From contig CAINDA010000002.1 in NCBI GenBank assembly GCA_903847205.1, forward strand, positions 46,356-110,355: a DNA stretch of 64,000 nt. Direction: 5' to 3'. A program made the position numbers and the translations under genes. A model generated the notes under the pieces. The model was not told the origin of the DNA. It searched no databases and worked only from the letters and a program-made list of their open reading frames with translations. Of this stretch, positions 25,804 to 35,360 are shown piece by piece (within the stretch, counting starts at the first letter, position 1; each line of letters opens with the position of its first letter). Source of the stretch: an uncultured Bacteroidota bacterium. Its GTDB lineage: Bacteria; Bacteroidota; Bacteroidia; 2-12-FULL-35-15.

Positions 25804-26868
25804 ATGAATAAAAATTTCGATTATATAATAGCAGGGCAGGGTATTGCAGGCACTGTGCTTGCGTTTTCAATGATAAAAGAAGGATTAAATGTTTTGGTGA
25901 TTGATGATAAAACACTTTCTATGTGTTCTAAAGTGGCTGCCGGAAATTTCAACCCGATCGTTTTTAAACGGCTTGTAAAAAGCTGGATGGCTGATGAACT
26001 CATTCCTTTTTCAGACAAATTTTATTTTGATGCAGAACAATTTTTAAACGAAAATTTTTATTGGAAAAAAGAAATTGTCCGCATTTTCGGCGAAGAGCAG
26101 GAAAAAGATTTCTGGTTGAAAAAGGCTTCTAATACTGATGAAGGCAAATACCTTTCAAAAACAATTACGAATGATTTTTTTACAGACATAGTCAGCAATC
26201 CGCTTGGATGCGCTTTTGTGGAAAATGGTTCTAACCTTTTTGTTTCGAAATTTCTGGATGATTTCCGAAATTATTTTGAAAAGAACAGGCTGCTTCTGGA
26301 TGAAGTTTTTGATCATTCGCTCTTAGAGATAAAATCTGATTCGGTAACCTATAAAAACTACACAGCAAAAAAAATAATTTTCTGCGAAGGTTATAAAGTT
26401 GCTGAAAACCCTTATTTCAAATGGCTTCCGCTGAAGCCGGCCAAAGGAGAAACATTAGTTGTAAAAATAAAAAATCTTGAAACGGACAAAATAATTAACA
26501 AAGGAGTTTACATGCTGCCCATCGGAGAGGATTTGTTTCTCGTTGGTGCCACTTACGACTGGGTAAATCTTAATGACATTGTAACAGAAAAAGCACGCAC
26601 TGAAATTTCTGAAAAACTTTCGAAAGTAATTAAAGTGCCGTTTGAAATTATCAGCGGACAGGCGGGAGTGCGGCCTTCTTCAATTGACAGAAGGCCCATC
26701 ATCGGGCTTCACCCCGAACATAAATCATTAGGCGTATTTAACGGAATGGGGACTAAAGGCGTGATGCTTGCTCCTTATTTTGCAAAACAGTTTATTGGTT
26801 CTTTAGAAAACAATTTGCCGCTTGATGGAGAGGTTGATGTTGTGCGGTTTAATGGGAGGGGTAATTAA
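25804..26868 (+). CDS. FAD-dependent oxidoreductase (DAO family)
   Basis: A probable amine or amino-acid oxidase-like flavoprotein. The dinucleotide-binding motif is at the N terminus (IIAGQGIAGTVLAFSMIKEG, residues 8-27), with DD at the end of strand two. The DAO pattern continues with CSKVAAGNFNPIV, KPAKGETLVV, and the C-terminal GQAGVRPSSIDRRPIIG ... GMGTKGVMLAPYFA, which closes the flavin site. The length is 354 residues. The substrate cannot be read. The neighbour is a small membrane protein 53 bases on, possibly on the same transcript. Confidence 0.88.
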   Translation: MNKNFDYIIAGQGIAGTVLAFSMIKEGLNVLVIDDKTLSMCSKVAAGNFNPIVFKRLVKSWMADELIPFSDKFYFDAEQFLNENFYWKKEIVRIFGEEQEKDFWLKKASNTDEGKYLSKTITNDFFTDIVSNPLGCAFVENGSNLFVSKFLDDFRNYFEKNRLLLDEVFDHSLLEIKSDSVTYKNYTAKKIIFCEGYKVAENPYFKWLPLKPAKGETLVVKIKNLETDKIINKGVYMLPIGEDLFLVGATYDWVNLNDIVTEKARTEISEKLSKVIKVPFEIISGQAGVRPSSIDRRPIIGLHPEHKSLGVFNGMGTKGVMLAPYFAKQFIGSLENNLPLDGEVDVVRFNGRGN

Positions 26869-26921
26869 AATTAATCGCCGGGAAACATAGAACCAAATTT
26901 TTGAAAGAAGAAGTAATCGCC

Positions 26922-27380
26922 ATGAAAATAAAATCGATCATCAATCAACTTGCTATATTCAGTTTCATTCTCTGGTGGGGAGGATTTACATTTTATGCCG
27001 CATTTGTTATTCCAATAGGACAAAAAATATTAGGAAGCCATATTCAAATGGGGTTCATTAGTCAACAAGTTACTATTCGAATTAATTATGCCGCTTTAAT
27101 AGCATGTTTATTATTATTCCTGAATGAATTTTTTAGAAATAATTGCAATCTCAGTAAAATAAAGCCTTTTAACAAGATTTGTCTCTGTCTGATGCTTGCA
27201 ATTATAATTTTTCTGTTTTTCTTTCATCCACTTTTAGGGGACTTACTGGATTTTCAAAATCGAAAAGTCATTGACGAACCTCATTTTTATTTTCTACATC
27301 GAATCTACCTGATTCTGTCTTCGATTCTGTGGCTTTTAGGAATAATATATATGTCTTGTTTTTTCAGGAAACCCTATTAA
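26922..27380 (+). CDS. Small integral membrane protein, four predicted helices
   Basis: I do not recognise a specific family with certainty, though the WWGGFTFYAAFVIPIG segment resembles DUF4149-type membrane proteins. Four hydrophobic segments appear at about residues 6-32, 55-72, 89-112 and 130-150, with a short loop containing FQNRKVIDEPHFYFLH. A TTG 21 bases upstream is in frame, but the ATG (MKIKSIIN) gives a normal positive-start topology. It lies between the oxidoreductase and mfd genes. No catalytic residues are evident. Confidence 0.65.
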   Translation: MKIKSIINQLAIFSFILWWGGFTFYAAFVIPIGQKILGSHIQMGFISQQVTIRINYAALIACLLLFLNEFFRNNCNLSKIKPFNKICLCLMLAIIIFLFFFHPLLGDLLDFQNRKVIDEPHFYFLHRIYLILSSILWLLGIIYMSCFFRKPY

Positions 27381-27449
27381 ACATTAACAGCCCTTAAAAA
27401 ATCAAGGAGTTTTTTATTTTCGTATATTTATATTTCCTTTTTTAGGCAG

Positions 27450-30400
27450 GTGACAAAAGAAGATATTTTAAGAAAGTACAGCGACTCAGCTAACAATTCA
27501 CTACTGACACAGGAATTGAAGGGGAATACTGCGCGCGTTCAGTTAAAAGGTGTTATTGGATCTGGTGCTTCTTTTATTGCAGCAGCAGCACATCAGCATA
27601 ATTACAAAGCCAATTTATTGATACTTGCCGACAAAGAAGAAGCGGCTTATTTCCTGAATGATTTGGAAAATATTCTGGGAGAAGAAAATATATTGTTTTT
27701 TCCGGCATCATACCGTATGCCTTATCAGCATGAAGACATTGACAATTCAAACATTCTGCTTCGTGCCGAAGTGCTGAATAAAATCAATACCGGCAAAAAA
27801 CATATCTGCATTGTTACATATCCAGAGGCACTCACTGAAAAAGTAGTTACAAAAACACATCTAACCAAAAACACCTTAGAATTAAAGCAGGGAGAAAAAA
27901 TTTCGATTGACTTCATTACCGAAGTTTTATCCGAATACGGTTTCGACCGTGTTGACTATGTTATAGAGCCGGGACAGTTTTCTGTGCGGGGAGGAATTGT
28001 CGATATTTTTTCATTCTCAAATGATACGCCTTACCGCATTGAATTTTTAGGAAATGAAGTTGATTCTATCCGGAGTTTCGATTCTATTTCACAGCTTTCA
28101 ATTCAAAAATTGACTTACTGCACCATTATTCCGAACATACAAACACGGTTGCTGCAGGAAAGCAGGCAGACTTTTTTTGAATTCATTCCTGAAAATTCTG
28201 TTGTGTGGTTCAAACATTTTCAGCTTACAATTGACAGAATAGAAAAAGCATTTGAGCAGGCTGAGACTACCTACAGCGCGCTTGATACAATGGTCACCCA
28301 GCTGGGGCCCGAAGAGCTCTATATTGATAAAGATACTTTTACAAAACAGATTTTAGGTTTTCCTTTAGTTGAATTCGGCAATCATTATTCATTGAAACCG
28401 ACACAGACCATAATTTATAATTTTTCGCCTCAGCCGAGTTTCAATAAAAATTTCAGCCATCTGAATGATAACTTCAAAGGCAATATCCGCAATAAATTAA
28501 CTAATATAATTTTTTCAGATACTCCGAAACAGATTGACCGTTTGTACAAAATTTTTGAAGATATATCTCCTAAAAAAGAAGGCGAGCAGGAATCATTTAC
28601 GCCTATCCTTCTTTCTATTCATGAGGGTTTTATTGATAATGATTTAAAGCTTGCCTGTTATACCGATCACCAGATTTTCGACCGCTACCACCGTTTCCGT
28701 TTAAAAAACAGCTTCAATAAAAAGAATGAAGCGCTTACTTTGAAAGAGCTGAAAGGCCTTAATCCAGGAGATTACATCACGCATATCGATTACGGCATCG
28801 GGCGCTACGGAGGACTGGAAACAATTGAAGTAAACGGAAAAACACAGGAAACAATCCGCCTGGTTTATAAAGATTACGACATTGTAAACATCAGCATTCA
28901 TTCGCTGCACCGCATTGCTAAATACTCCGGAAAGGAAGGCGCAGAGCCGAAAATAAATAAACTCGGCACAAATACATGGTCTGTTTTAAAACAGAAAACA
29001 AAGAAAAAAGTTAAAGAAATAGCCTTTGATTTAATTCAGCTGTATGCCAAACGAAAAGCTCTGAAAGGCTTTCAGTTCGCGCCCGACAATTATATGCAGA
29101 ATGAACTTGAAGCTTCATTTATTTATGAAGATACGCCCGACCAGATTAAATCTACTTCCGATTTCAAAAAAGACATGGAGAGCGAATGGCCTATGGACAG
29201 GCTTATCTGCGGTGATGTTGGTTTTGGCAAAACAGAAATCGCAGTCCGTGCTGCCTTTAAAGCCGTCTGCGACAGCAAGCAGGTAGCCATACTTGTGCCA
29301 ACTACTATTCTTGCATTACAGCACTATAAAACATTTAAAGATAGATTGAAAGATTTTCCATGCAAGGTAGATTATATCAACCGTTTCAAATCTGCAAAAG
29401 AGCAGAAAGAAACACTTGAAAGATTGGAAAAAGGCGAGATAGACATATTGATAGGAACGCATGGTATTGTGGGTAAAAACGTAAAGTTTAAAGATTTAGG
29501 TTTGATGATAATTGATGAGGAACAGAAATTCGGCGTGGGTGTGAAAGATAAATTAAAAACATTTAAAAGCAGTTTAGATACCCTCACACTTACAGCAACG
29601 CCTATTCCCCGTACACTTCAATTTTCTATGATGGGTGCACGCGATTTATCTGTTATCAATACGCCCCCGCCCAATCGCTATCCGGTGCAGACAGAGCTTC
29701 ACGCCTTTAACGAAGAAATAATCCGTGATGCCGTTATGTTTGAAGTATCACGGGGCGGACAAGTATTTTTTGTACACAACCGTGTACAGAATATTATGGA
29801 AATTGCAGGAATGATTTCGCGTCTCTGTCCTGATGTAAAGGTTGCAATAGGGCATGGGCAGATGGACGGCGACAAGCTGGAACAGGTGATGATGGATTTT
29901 GTTGAAGGAGAATACGATGTATTAGTTGCTACAACTATTATTGAATCGGGATTGGATATTTCCAATGCCAATACAATCATCATCAATCAGGCGCATATGT
30001 TCGGCCTGAGCGACCTGCACCAGATGCGCGGCCGTGTGGGGCGTTCAAATAAAAAAGCATTCTGTTATTTACTCACTCCTCCTGTTTCGCTGCTCACTCC
30101 TGAAGCACGCAAACGCTTGAAAGCAATTGAAGAATTTTCTGACCTCGGAAGCGGTTTTAATATTGCTATGCGCGACCTTGACATACGCGGTGCAGGTAAT
30201 TTATTAGGCGGCGAGCAAAGCGGTTTTATAAATGAAATTGGTTTTGAAATGTATCAGAAAATTTTGGATGAAGCCATACAGGAATTACGTTTAGAAAACG
30301 AAGAACTGCGGATGACAAATGTAGGAGGAACACATCATTTCACTCAAAGTAAAAACTCTCAATACCTTACCGACTGCGTTATTGATACGGATATGGAAAT

Positions 30401-30824
30401 TTTAATTCCGGACAGTTATGTGAATAATATTACCGAACGTTTAAACTTATACAGAGAACTTGACAGCTCTAAAAATGAAGAAGAACTGAGTCATTTCGAA
30501 ATGCATCTCGCTGATCGCTTCGGCCCTGTTCCTTCCGAAGCTATTGAATTAATCCACACTATCCGCCTGCGCTGGCTAGCAATGGAAATAGGATTTGAGA
30601 AACTGCATCTTAAAAATAACAGGATGACAGGGTACTTTATTCAAAAACAAAATTCGCCTTACTACGAGAGTGAAACATTTACCAAAGTGTTGAAGTTTGT
30701 ACAGCACAATCCGCGTAAATGCAAAATGAAAGAGACCAACGGCAGGCTGACACTTTCATTCGAAAACATTAAATCTATTGATGATGCTATTACTGCGCTG
30801 CAGCCGATATTATCTAATCAGTAA
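27450..30824 (+). CDS. mfd: Transcription-repair coupling factor
   Basis: Removes RNA polymerase stalled at DNA damage and recruits UvrA for nucleotide excision repair. The UvrB-like N-terminal module is followed by the RNA-polymerase-interacting CarD-like domain (LNPGDYITHIDYGIGRYGGL, about residue 430). The RecG-like SF2 motor shows Walker A GDVGFGKT (588-595), DEEQ (689-692), TATPIPRTL and QMRGRVGRS. A C-terminal TRCF domain completes it. At 1,124 residues it is normal. Translation starts at GTG, since no ATG lies close by and the protein matches from there. The gene stands alone on the plus strand and is convergent with kbl. Confidence 0.97.
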   Translation: MTKEDILRKYSDSANNSLLTQELKGNTARVQLKGVIGSGASFIAAAAHQHNYKANLLILADKEEAAYFLNDLENILGEENILFFPASYRMPYQHEDIDNSNILLRAEVLNKINTGKKHICIVTYPEALTEKVVTKTHLTKNTLELKQGEKISIDFITEVLSEYGFDRVDYVIEPGQFSVRGGIVDIFSFSNDTPYRIEFLGNEVDSIRSFDSISQLSIQKLTYCTIIPNIQTRLLQESRQTFFEFIPENSVVWFKHFQLTIDRIEKAFEQAETTYSALDTMVTQLGPEELYIDKDTFTKQILGFPLVEFGNHYSLKPTQTIIYNFSPQPSFNKNFSHLNDNFKGNIRNKLTNIIFSDTPKQIDRLYKIFEDISPKKEGEQESFTPILLSIHEGFIDNDLKLACYTDHQIFDRYHRFRLKNSFNKKNEALTLKELKGLNPGDYITHIDYGIGRYGGLETIEVNGKTQETIRLVYKDYDIVNISIHSLHRIAKYSGKEGAEPKINKLGTNTWSVLKQKTKKKVKEIAFDLIQLYAKRKALKGFQFAPDNYMQNELEASFIYEDTPDQIKSTSDFKKDMESEWPMDRLICGDVGFGKTEIAVRAAFKAVCDSKQVAILVPTTILALQHYKTFKDRLKDFPCKVDYINRFKSAKEQKETLERLEKGEIDILIGTHGIVGKNVKFKDLGLMIIDEEQKFGVGVKDKLKTFKSSLDTLTLTATPIPRTLQFSMMGARDLSVINTPPPNRYPVQTELHAFNEEIIRDAVMFEVSRGGQVFFVHNRVQNIMEIAGMISRLCPDVKVAIGHGQMDGDKLEQVMMDFVEGEYDVLVATTIIESGLDISNANTIIINQAHMFGLSDLHQMRGRVGRSNKKAFCYLLTPPVSLLTPEARKRLKAIEEFSDLGSGFNIAMRDLDIRGAGNLLGGEQSGFINEIGFEMYQKILDEAIQELRLENEELRMTNVGGTHHFTQSKNSQYLTDCVIDTDMEILIPDSYVNNITERLNLYRELDSSKNEEELSHFEMHLADRFGPVPSEAIELIHTIRLRWLAMEIGFEKLHLKNNRMTGYFIQKQNSPYYESETFTKVLKFVQHNPRKCKMKETNGRLTLSFENIKSIDDAITALQPILSNQ

Positions 30825-30861
30825 GTCAATTTCAGTTTGGTGTTCTTTAAAAGGAAACGAA

Positions 30862-32049
30862 TTATTTTATCACCCCCAGCTCTCTCCCAACTTTTTCAAA
30901 AGCTGTTAATGCTTTATCGATATGTTCTTTTTCATGCGCTGCAGAGAGCTGCACACGTATTCGTGCCTGTCCTTTTGCCACCACAGGGTAAAAGAAACCT
31001 GTTACATAAATTCCTTCATCGAGTAATTTGCTTGCAAACTCCTGAGCTAATTTTGCATCATACAGCATCACAGGAACAATAGCAGAATCGCCGTCTTTAA
31101 TTTCTAATCCTGCTTTTTTTATCCCTTTTTTAAAATAATTTACATTGCTCTCGAGCTTATCCCGCAGTGTTGTTGCTCCGCTGAGCATATCCAGCACTGC
31201 AATTGAAGCACCTGCAATATGCGGCGCTAATGAATTACTGAATAAATAAGGCCGTGAGCGCTGGCGCAGCAATTCTATAATTTCTTTTTTACCTGTTGTA
31301 AATCCGCCCATAGCCCCCCCAAGTGCTTTCCCTAATGTTCCGGTAATTATATCAACGCGGTGCATTACATTTTTTAATTCAACAGTACCTCTGCCTGTTT
31401 TGCCAATGAAGCCTGTAGCGTGGCTTTCATCAACCATCACCATTGCATTATATTTATCAGCCAGGTCGCAGATTTTATCCAGCGGTGCAACAAAGCCGTC
31501 CATAGAAAAAACGCCGTCAGTAACAATCAGCCGAAAGCGCTGATTCTGGGCCTTTTTTAACTGCTCTTCAAGGTCATTCATATCGCAGTTTTTATAACGG
31601 TAGCGCTGTGCTTTACACAAACGTATGCCGTCAATAATAGATGCATGATTTAATTCATCCGAAATAATCGCATCCTCTTCACCAAACAAAGCTTCAAACA
31701 CACCGCCGTTAGCATCAAAGCAGGCTGCATATAATATCGTGTCTTCCTGTCCTAAAAAGTTCGCAATTTTCGACTCCAGCTCCTTATGAATATCCTGTGT
31801 GCCGCAGATAAAACGCACGCTGCTCATCCCATAGCCTCTTGTATCCAATGTTTTATGTGCCGCATCAATTACTTTCGGATGCGATGATAAACCAAGATAA
31901 TTGTTGGAGCAGAAAATAATTACCTCTTTCCCGTTTACTTTCACCACTGCGCCCTGCTCTGTAGTAATAACGCGTTCGCGTTTAAAAAGACCTGCATCTT
32001 CAATATTTTTTAATTCGGACTGAAGATGATTTTGAAAATTTCCGTACAT
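30862..32049 (-). CDS. kbl: Glycine C-acetyltransferase (2-amino-3-ketobutyrate CoA ligase)
   Basis: PLP-dependent enzyme that converts 2-amino-3-oxobutyrate and CoA to glycine and acetyl-CoA in threonine breakdown. The alpha-oxoamine synthase family signature DIITGTLGKALGGAMGGF contains the PLP lysine (Lys241). FCSNNYLGLSSHPK, ICGTQDIHKELE and DGVFSMDGFVAPLDKI are also family hallmarks. The length, 395 residues, equals that of E. coli Kbl. A TACTTTTG -7 box lies on the minus strand at 32103-32096, about 47 bases upstream of the ATG. Threonine dehydrogenase (tdh), the usual partner, is not adjacent. An 8-amino-7-oxononanoate synthase role is less likely. Confidence 0.93.
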   Translation of the reverse strand: MYGNFQNHLQSELKNIEDAGLFKRERVITTEQGAVVKVNGKEVIIFCSNNYLGLSSHPKVIDAAHKTLDTRGYGMSSVRFICGTQDIHKELESKIANFLGQEDTILYAACFDANGGVFEALFGEEDAIISDELNHASIIDGIRLCKAQRYRYKNCDMNDLEEQLKKAQNQRFRLIVTDGVFSMDGFVAPLDKICDLADKYNAMVMVDESHATGFIGKTGRGTVELKNVMHRVDIITGTLGKALGGAMGGFTTGKKEIIELLRQRSRPYLFSNSLAPHIAGASIAVLDMLSGATTLRDKLESNVNYFKKGIKKAGLEIKDGDSAIVPVMLYDAKLAQEFASKLLDEGIYVTGFFYPVVAKGQARIRVQLSAAHEKEHIDKALTAFEKVGRELGVIK

Positions 32050-32148
32050 AATTTATTTAGATATTAAGATTAGACATATTTAGTGCTGCAGGAAGCAAAA
32101 GTATAGAAATTTTGCCTTAATTTGTGATAGTTTAATAAGGCTTATAAT

Positions 32149-33315
32149 ATGAAAAAAATAATGCTCCTTGGTTCAGGCGAACTGGGTAAAGAATTTGTGA
32201 TTGCAGTAAAACGCTTAGGGCAGTACGTTATAGCAGTTGATTCATACAATGATGCGCCGGCACAGCAGGTAGCGGATGAACGTGAAGTAATTAATATGCT
32301 GGATGGAGCAGAGTTAGACCGCATCACTGCCAAACATAAACCCGACATTATTGTTCCGGAAATAGAGGCCATTCGTACAGAACGTTTTTATGATTACGAA
32401 AAGCAGGGAATACAGGTGATACCGAGTGCAAGAGCAGCCAACTTCACAATGAACCGCAAAGCCATCCGCGATTTAGCTGCAAAAGAATTAGGATTAAAAA
32501 CTGCAAAATATGAATATGCAAACAGTCTGAATGAATTAATTGCAGCAGTTAAAAAAGTCGGGATACCCTGTGTTGTTAAGCCATTGATGAGCTCATCCGG
32601 CAAAGGACAAAGTGTAATCAAAACAGAAACCGACATTCAAAAAGCCTGGGAATACGCACAGGCAGGCAAACGCGGTGATTACACCGAAGTGATTGCAGAA
32701 GCATTCGTAAAATTTAATTCCGAAATAACATTGCTTACCGTAACTCAGAAAAACGGTGTTACCTTATTCTGTCCGCCAATCGGGCATCGCCAGGAGCGCG
32801 GTGATTACCAGGAGAGCTGGCAGCCTGCCGAAATAAATTCGGAACATTTGAAAGAAGCCCAGTCAATGGCGGCCAAGGTTACCAAGGCATTAACAGGAGA
32901 AGGCCTTTGGGGCGTTGAATTTTTTCTGGCTGATGACGGTGTTTATTTTTCGGAGTTGTCGCCCCGTCCCCATGACACAGGAATGGTAACACTTGCAGGT
33001 ACACAGAATTTTTCAGAATTTGAACTCCACGCACGTGCGGTTTTAGGCCTGCCGATTCCAGAAATAACATTAGAGCGTACGGGTGCAAGCGCTGTAATTT
33101 TAGCCGATAAAGAAGGGACGCAGCCTGTTTATAAAGGACTGGCAAACGCGATGAACAATAAACTGAGTGATATACGGATTTTCGGAAAACCTATTACCCG
33201 CCCCTACCGCAGGATGGCTGTGGCATTGGCGTACGACAAACCAGGGGTTAATGTGGACACTGTAAAAATGCGTGCGATTGAAATTGCTAAAATGGTGAAA
33301 GTAGAATCAAAATGA
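32149..33315 (+). CDS. purT: Formate-dependent phosphoribosylglycinamide formyltransferase
   Basis: ATP-grasp enzyme that formylates GAR with formate in purine synthesis. The substrate and ATP pockets are visible as [20 protein letters not shown] at the N terminus, [36 protein letters not shown] (ATP phosphate loop), the [15 protein letters not shown] segment typical of PurT, and [23 protein letters not shown] (metal site). At 388 residues it is full length. It is divergent from kbl, with 99 bases between. The usual folate-dependent alternative PurN is not in this window. Confidence 0.96.
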   Translation: MKKIMLLGSGELGKEFVIAVKRLGQYVIAVDSYNDAPAQQVADEREVINMLDGAELDRITAKHKPDIIVPEIEAIRTERFYDYEKQGIQVIPSARAANFTMNRKAIRDLAAKELGLKTAKYEYANSLNELIAAVKKVGIPCVVKPLMSSSGKGQSVIKTETDIQKAWEYAQAGKRGDYTEVIAEAFVKFNSEITLLTVTQKNGVTLFCPPIGHRQERGDYQESWQPAEINSEHLKEAQSMAAKVTKALTGEGLWGVEFFLADDGVYFSELSPRPHDTGMVTLAGTQNFSEFELHARAVLGLPIPEITLERTGASAVILADKEGTQPVYKGLANAMNNKLSDIRIFGKPITRPYRRMAVALAYDKPGVNVDTVKMRAIEIAKMVKVESK

Positions 33316-33338
33316 TTACTATCACCACTGATTATTGG

Positions 33339-33381
33339 CTGTCATCCCGATTTCGCTTTTTGCGAATGAGGGAACTTCTTA
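33339..33381 (+). repeat. Left terminal repeat of the GIY-YIG element
   Basis: Begins CTGTCATCC, contains a small hairpin TTCGC-TTTTT-GCGAA, and ends GGAACTTCTTA, 12 bases before the GIY-YIG start codon. The outer and inner ends recur inverted at 33747-33793. Confidence 0.7.
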
Positions 33382-33393
33382 AAACGGAGACGG

Positions 33394-33687
33394 ATGTGGA
33401 ATTATAATTATTGTATTTACATTACAACAAATCCGGGCAAGACTGTTCTTTATATTGGTGTGACAAATGATTTGAAAAGAAGATTATTCGAACATTATGA
33501 AAAGAAGGGCAAACCAGAAACTTTTGCGGGAAAATATTACTGTTATCATTTAGTGTATTATGAACATTTCATAAGTGTTGATGAAGCAATTAAAAGAGAA
33601 AAAGAATTAAAGGGCTGGTCACGAAAGAAGAAGGAAATTTTAATTAAAACAACAAATCCCAATATGGATTTTGTACAATTAGATTAA
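33394..33687 (+). CDS. Single-domain GIY-YIG nuclease
   Basis: A 97-residue endonuclease domain of the YhbQ/UPF0213 kind. The GIY-YIG core is NYCIYITTNPGKTVLYIG, followed by the catalytic arginine in VTNDLKRRLFEHYEKKGK. The metal-binding Glu lies in DEAIKREKELKGW. Its cellular role is unknown, though such proteins are structure- or sequence-specific DNA nucleases. It is a short gene between purT and a peptide transporter, and both sides carry inverted copies of one repeat. That suggests a small unit that can move or spread its flanking repeats. Confidence 0.9.
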   Translation: MWNYNYCIYITTNPGKTVLYIGVTNDLKRRLFEHYEKKGKPETFAGKYYCYHLVYYEHFISVDEAIKREKELKGWSRKKKEILIKTTNPNMDFVQLD

Positions 33688-33746
33688 TCAATAAGACATT
33701 TTTTCTTAAACATTTGAGAGTTCTTTTTAAAATAAGTAGTAATAAA

Positions 33747-33793
33747 TAAGAAGTTCCTTCGCGCCGATGAAAAATCGGCGCTCTGGATGACAG
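33747..33793 (-). repeat. Right terminal repeat of the GIY-YIG element
   Basis: The inverse of the left repeat: TAAGAAGTTCC, a strong hairpin GCGCCGAT-GAAAA-ATCGGCGC (33761-33781), then GGATGACAG. The two outer 9-base and inner 11-base blocks match the left copy exactly when inverted, while the hairpin sequence differs. Confidence 0.7.
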
Positions 33794-33846
33794 GAGAGGA
33801 AGAAAATTATATAACAGTATATACAATCAAATATTAAAAAAAGATA

Positions 33847-35355
33847 ATGGAACAGCCACTTACCTTATATGAAATACAGGATTTTAAAGGGAAATATCCG
33901 AAACAGCTCTGGTATTTATTTTTCTCAGAAATGTGGGAGCGGTTCTCTTTTTACGGGATGAGAGGAATGCTTGTTTACTTTATGGTGAACCAGCTTATGA
34001 TGAAAGATGATGTTGCAAACCTTCAGTACGGCGCAACACAGGCTTTTGTGTATGCATTTACTTTTATAGGAGGTTTGTTTGCCGACAAAATATTAGGCTT
34101 CCGCAAATCACTCTTCTGGGGCGGATTATTAATGATAGTAGGCAGCTGCATATTAGCATTCGATCCGAAAACATATTTTTTTCTCGGCATCGGTTTTACA
34201 ATTATAGGCACCGGTTTTTTTAAGCCTAACATTTCTACAATGGTCGGCAATCTCTATAGAAAAGGCGATCCGCGCACCGATGCAGGTTTTTCTTTGTTTT
34301 ATTCAGGTGTTAATCTAGGTGCCCTTCTCGGAGGATATGCCTGCATCTACCTTGGTAAATTTTACTCATGGCATCTGGCATTCGGCTTGGCTGCCATTGT
34401 TATGACTATTAGTTTAGTAACATTTATTTTTACTCAAAAATCATTAGGCCCAATTGGTCTATCCCCATTAGCGAATGATGCTAGTAAAGAAAACACTCCT
34501 TGGTATCGCTACAGTTCCAACCGTTGGAAAGAATACATGACTTATCTTGGGTCTTTAATTGTGATTCCTTTTGTTATTATTTTGGTTTCTAATCCTCAGT
34601 ACACTGATATTTTTATGTACATCATCGGTCCGGCTTCTCTGCTGTATTTATTTTACGAGATGCGCACTTTTACTTCATCAGAAAATAAAAAACTTATTGC
34701 TGCTTTAGTATTTATTATTTTCTCCATTTTCTTTTGGGCTTTCTTTGAGCAGAGCGGAGGCTCCCTAAGTTTATTCGCAGCTAATAATTTAACGAGCACT
34801 GTAGCCGGCATTCCCTTAGATGCAAACGGGGTAAACAACTCTGCCAATTCTTTATTCGTAATTGCATTTGCCGCATTGGTTGGAATGGCCTGGCTGTGGA
34901 TGAATAAAAGAAAAATAGAACCCAATACACTCGTGAAATTCGGATTAGGATTTTTGTTCCTGGCTGGAGGTTTTTATGTTTTTTATTATTCCAAATTTTT
35001 CGCTGATGCCAGCGGACACACATCATTGGATTTATTCACTTTCGGATGGTTCGTAATTACTTTCGGCGAGCTGTGTTTATCACCCATCGGAATGTCAGTA
35101 ATGACAAAGCTTTCACCGCAGAAGACTCAAGCCGTAATGATGGGGATGTGGTTTTTAGCAAGTGCTTACGGGCAGTATTTTGCAGGTATATTAGGAGCCA
35201 ACATTGCAACCGCTTCTGAAAATTCCAGTAATCTCGAGAAATTAATTATTTATGCTGACGGTTACAAACAGCTTGCTCTCTATGCACTGATAGCAGGTGT
35301 TGTAATGATCGCCATATCACCCTTGATCCGCAAGCTGATGCAGGAAGTAAAATAA
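33847..35355 (+). CDS. POT/PTR family peptide MFS transporter
   Basis: Proton-coupled di- and tripeptide importer of the inner membrane. The PTR2 signatures are clear: PKQLWYLFFSEMWERFSFYG (E-x-x-E-R-F/Y region, though compacted), GGLFADKILGFRKSLFWGGL and FSLFYSGVNLGALLGGYACI. There are about 12 to 14 hydrophobic segments over 502 residues, and the C-terminal part keeps FGELCLSPIGMSVMTKLSPQ. The length is normal. It lies between the GIY-YIG unit and the mnmH-selD pair, separated from mnmH by only 5 bases, so read-through into that pair is possible. No Sec or Tat signal is expected. Confidence 0.94.
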   Translation: MEQPLTLYEIQDFKGKYPKQLWYLFFSEMWERFSFYGMRGMLVYFMVNQLMMKDDVANLQYGATQAFVYAFTFIGGLFADKILGFRKSLFWGGLLMIVGSCILAFDPKTYFFLGIGFTIIGTGFFKPNISTMVGNLYRKGDPRTDAGFSLFYSGVNLGALLGGYACIYLGKFYSWHLAFGLAAIVMTISLVTFIFTQKSLGPIGLSPLANDASKENTPWYRYSSNRWKEYMTYLGSLIVIPFVIILVSNPQYTDIFMYIIGPASLLYLFYEMRTFTSSENKKLIAALVFIIFSIFFWAFFEQSGGSLSLFAANNLTSTVAGIPLDANGVNNSANSLFVIAFAALVGMAWLWMNKRKIEPNTLVKFGLGFLFLAGGFYVFYYSKFFADASGHTSLDLFTFGWFVITFGELCLSPIGMSVMTKLSPQKTQAVMMGMWFLASAYGQYFAGILGANIATASENSSNLEKLIIYADGYKQLALYALIAGVVMIAISPLIRKLMQEVK

Positions 35356-35360
35356 TTATT

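Noticed and set aside
32041..32148. Riboswitch or leader RNA between kbl and purT
   Set aside because: The gap is only 99 bases, and I see no folded element of a known class.
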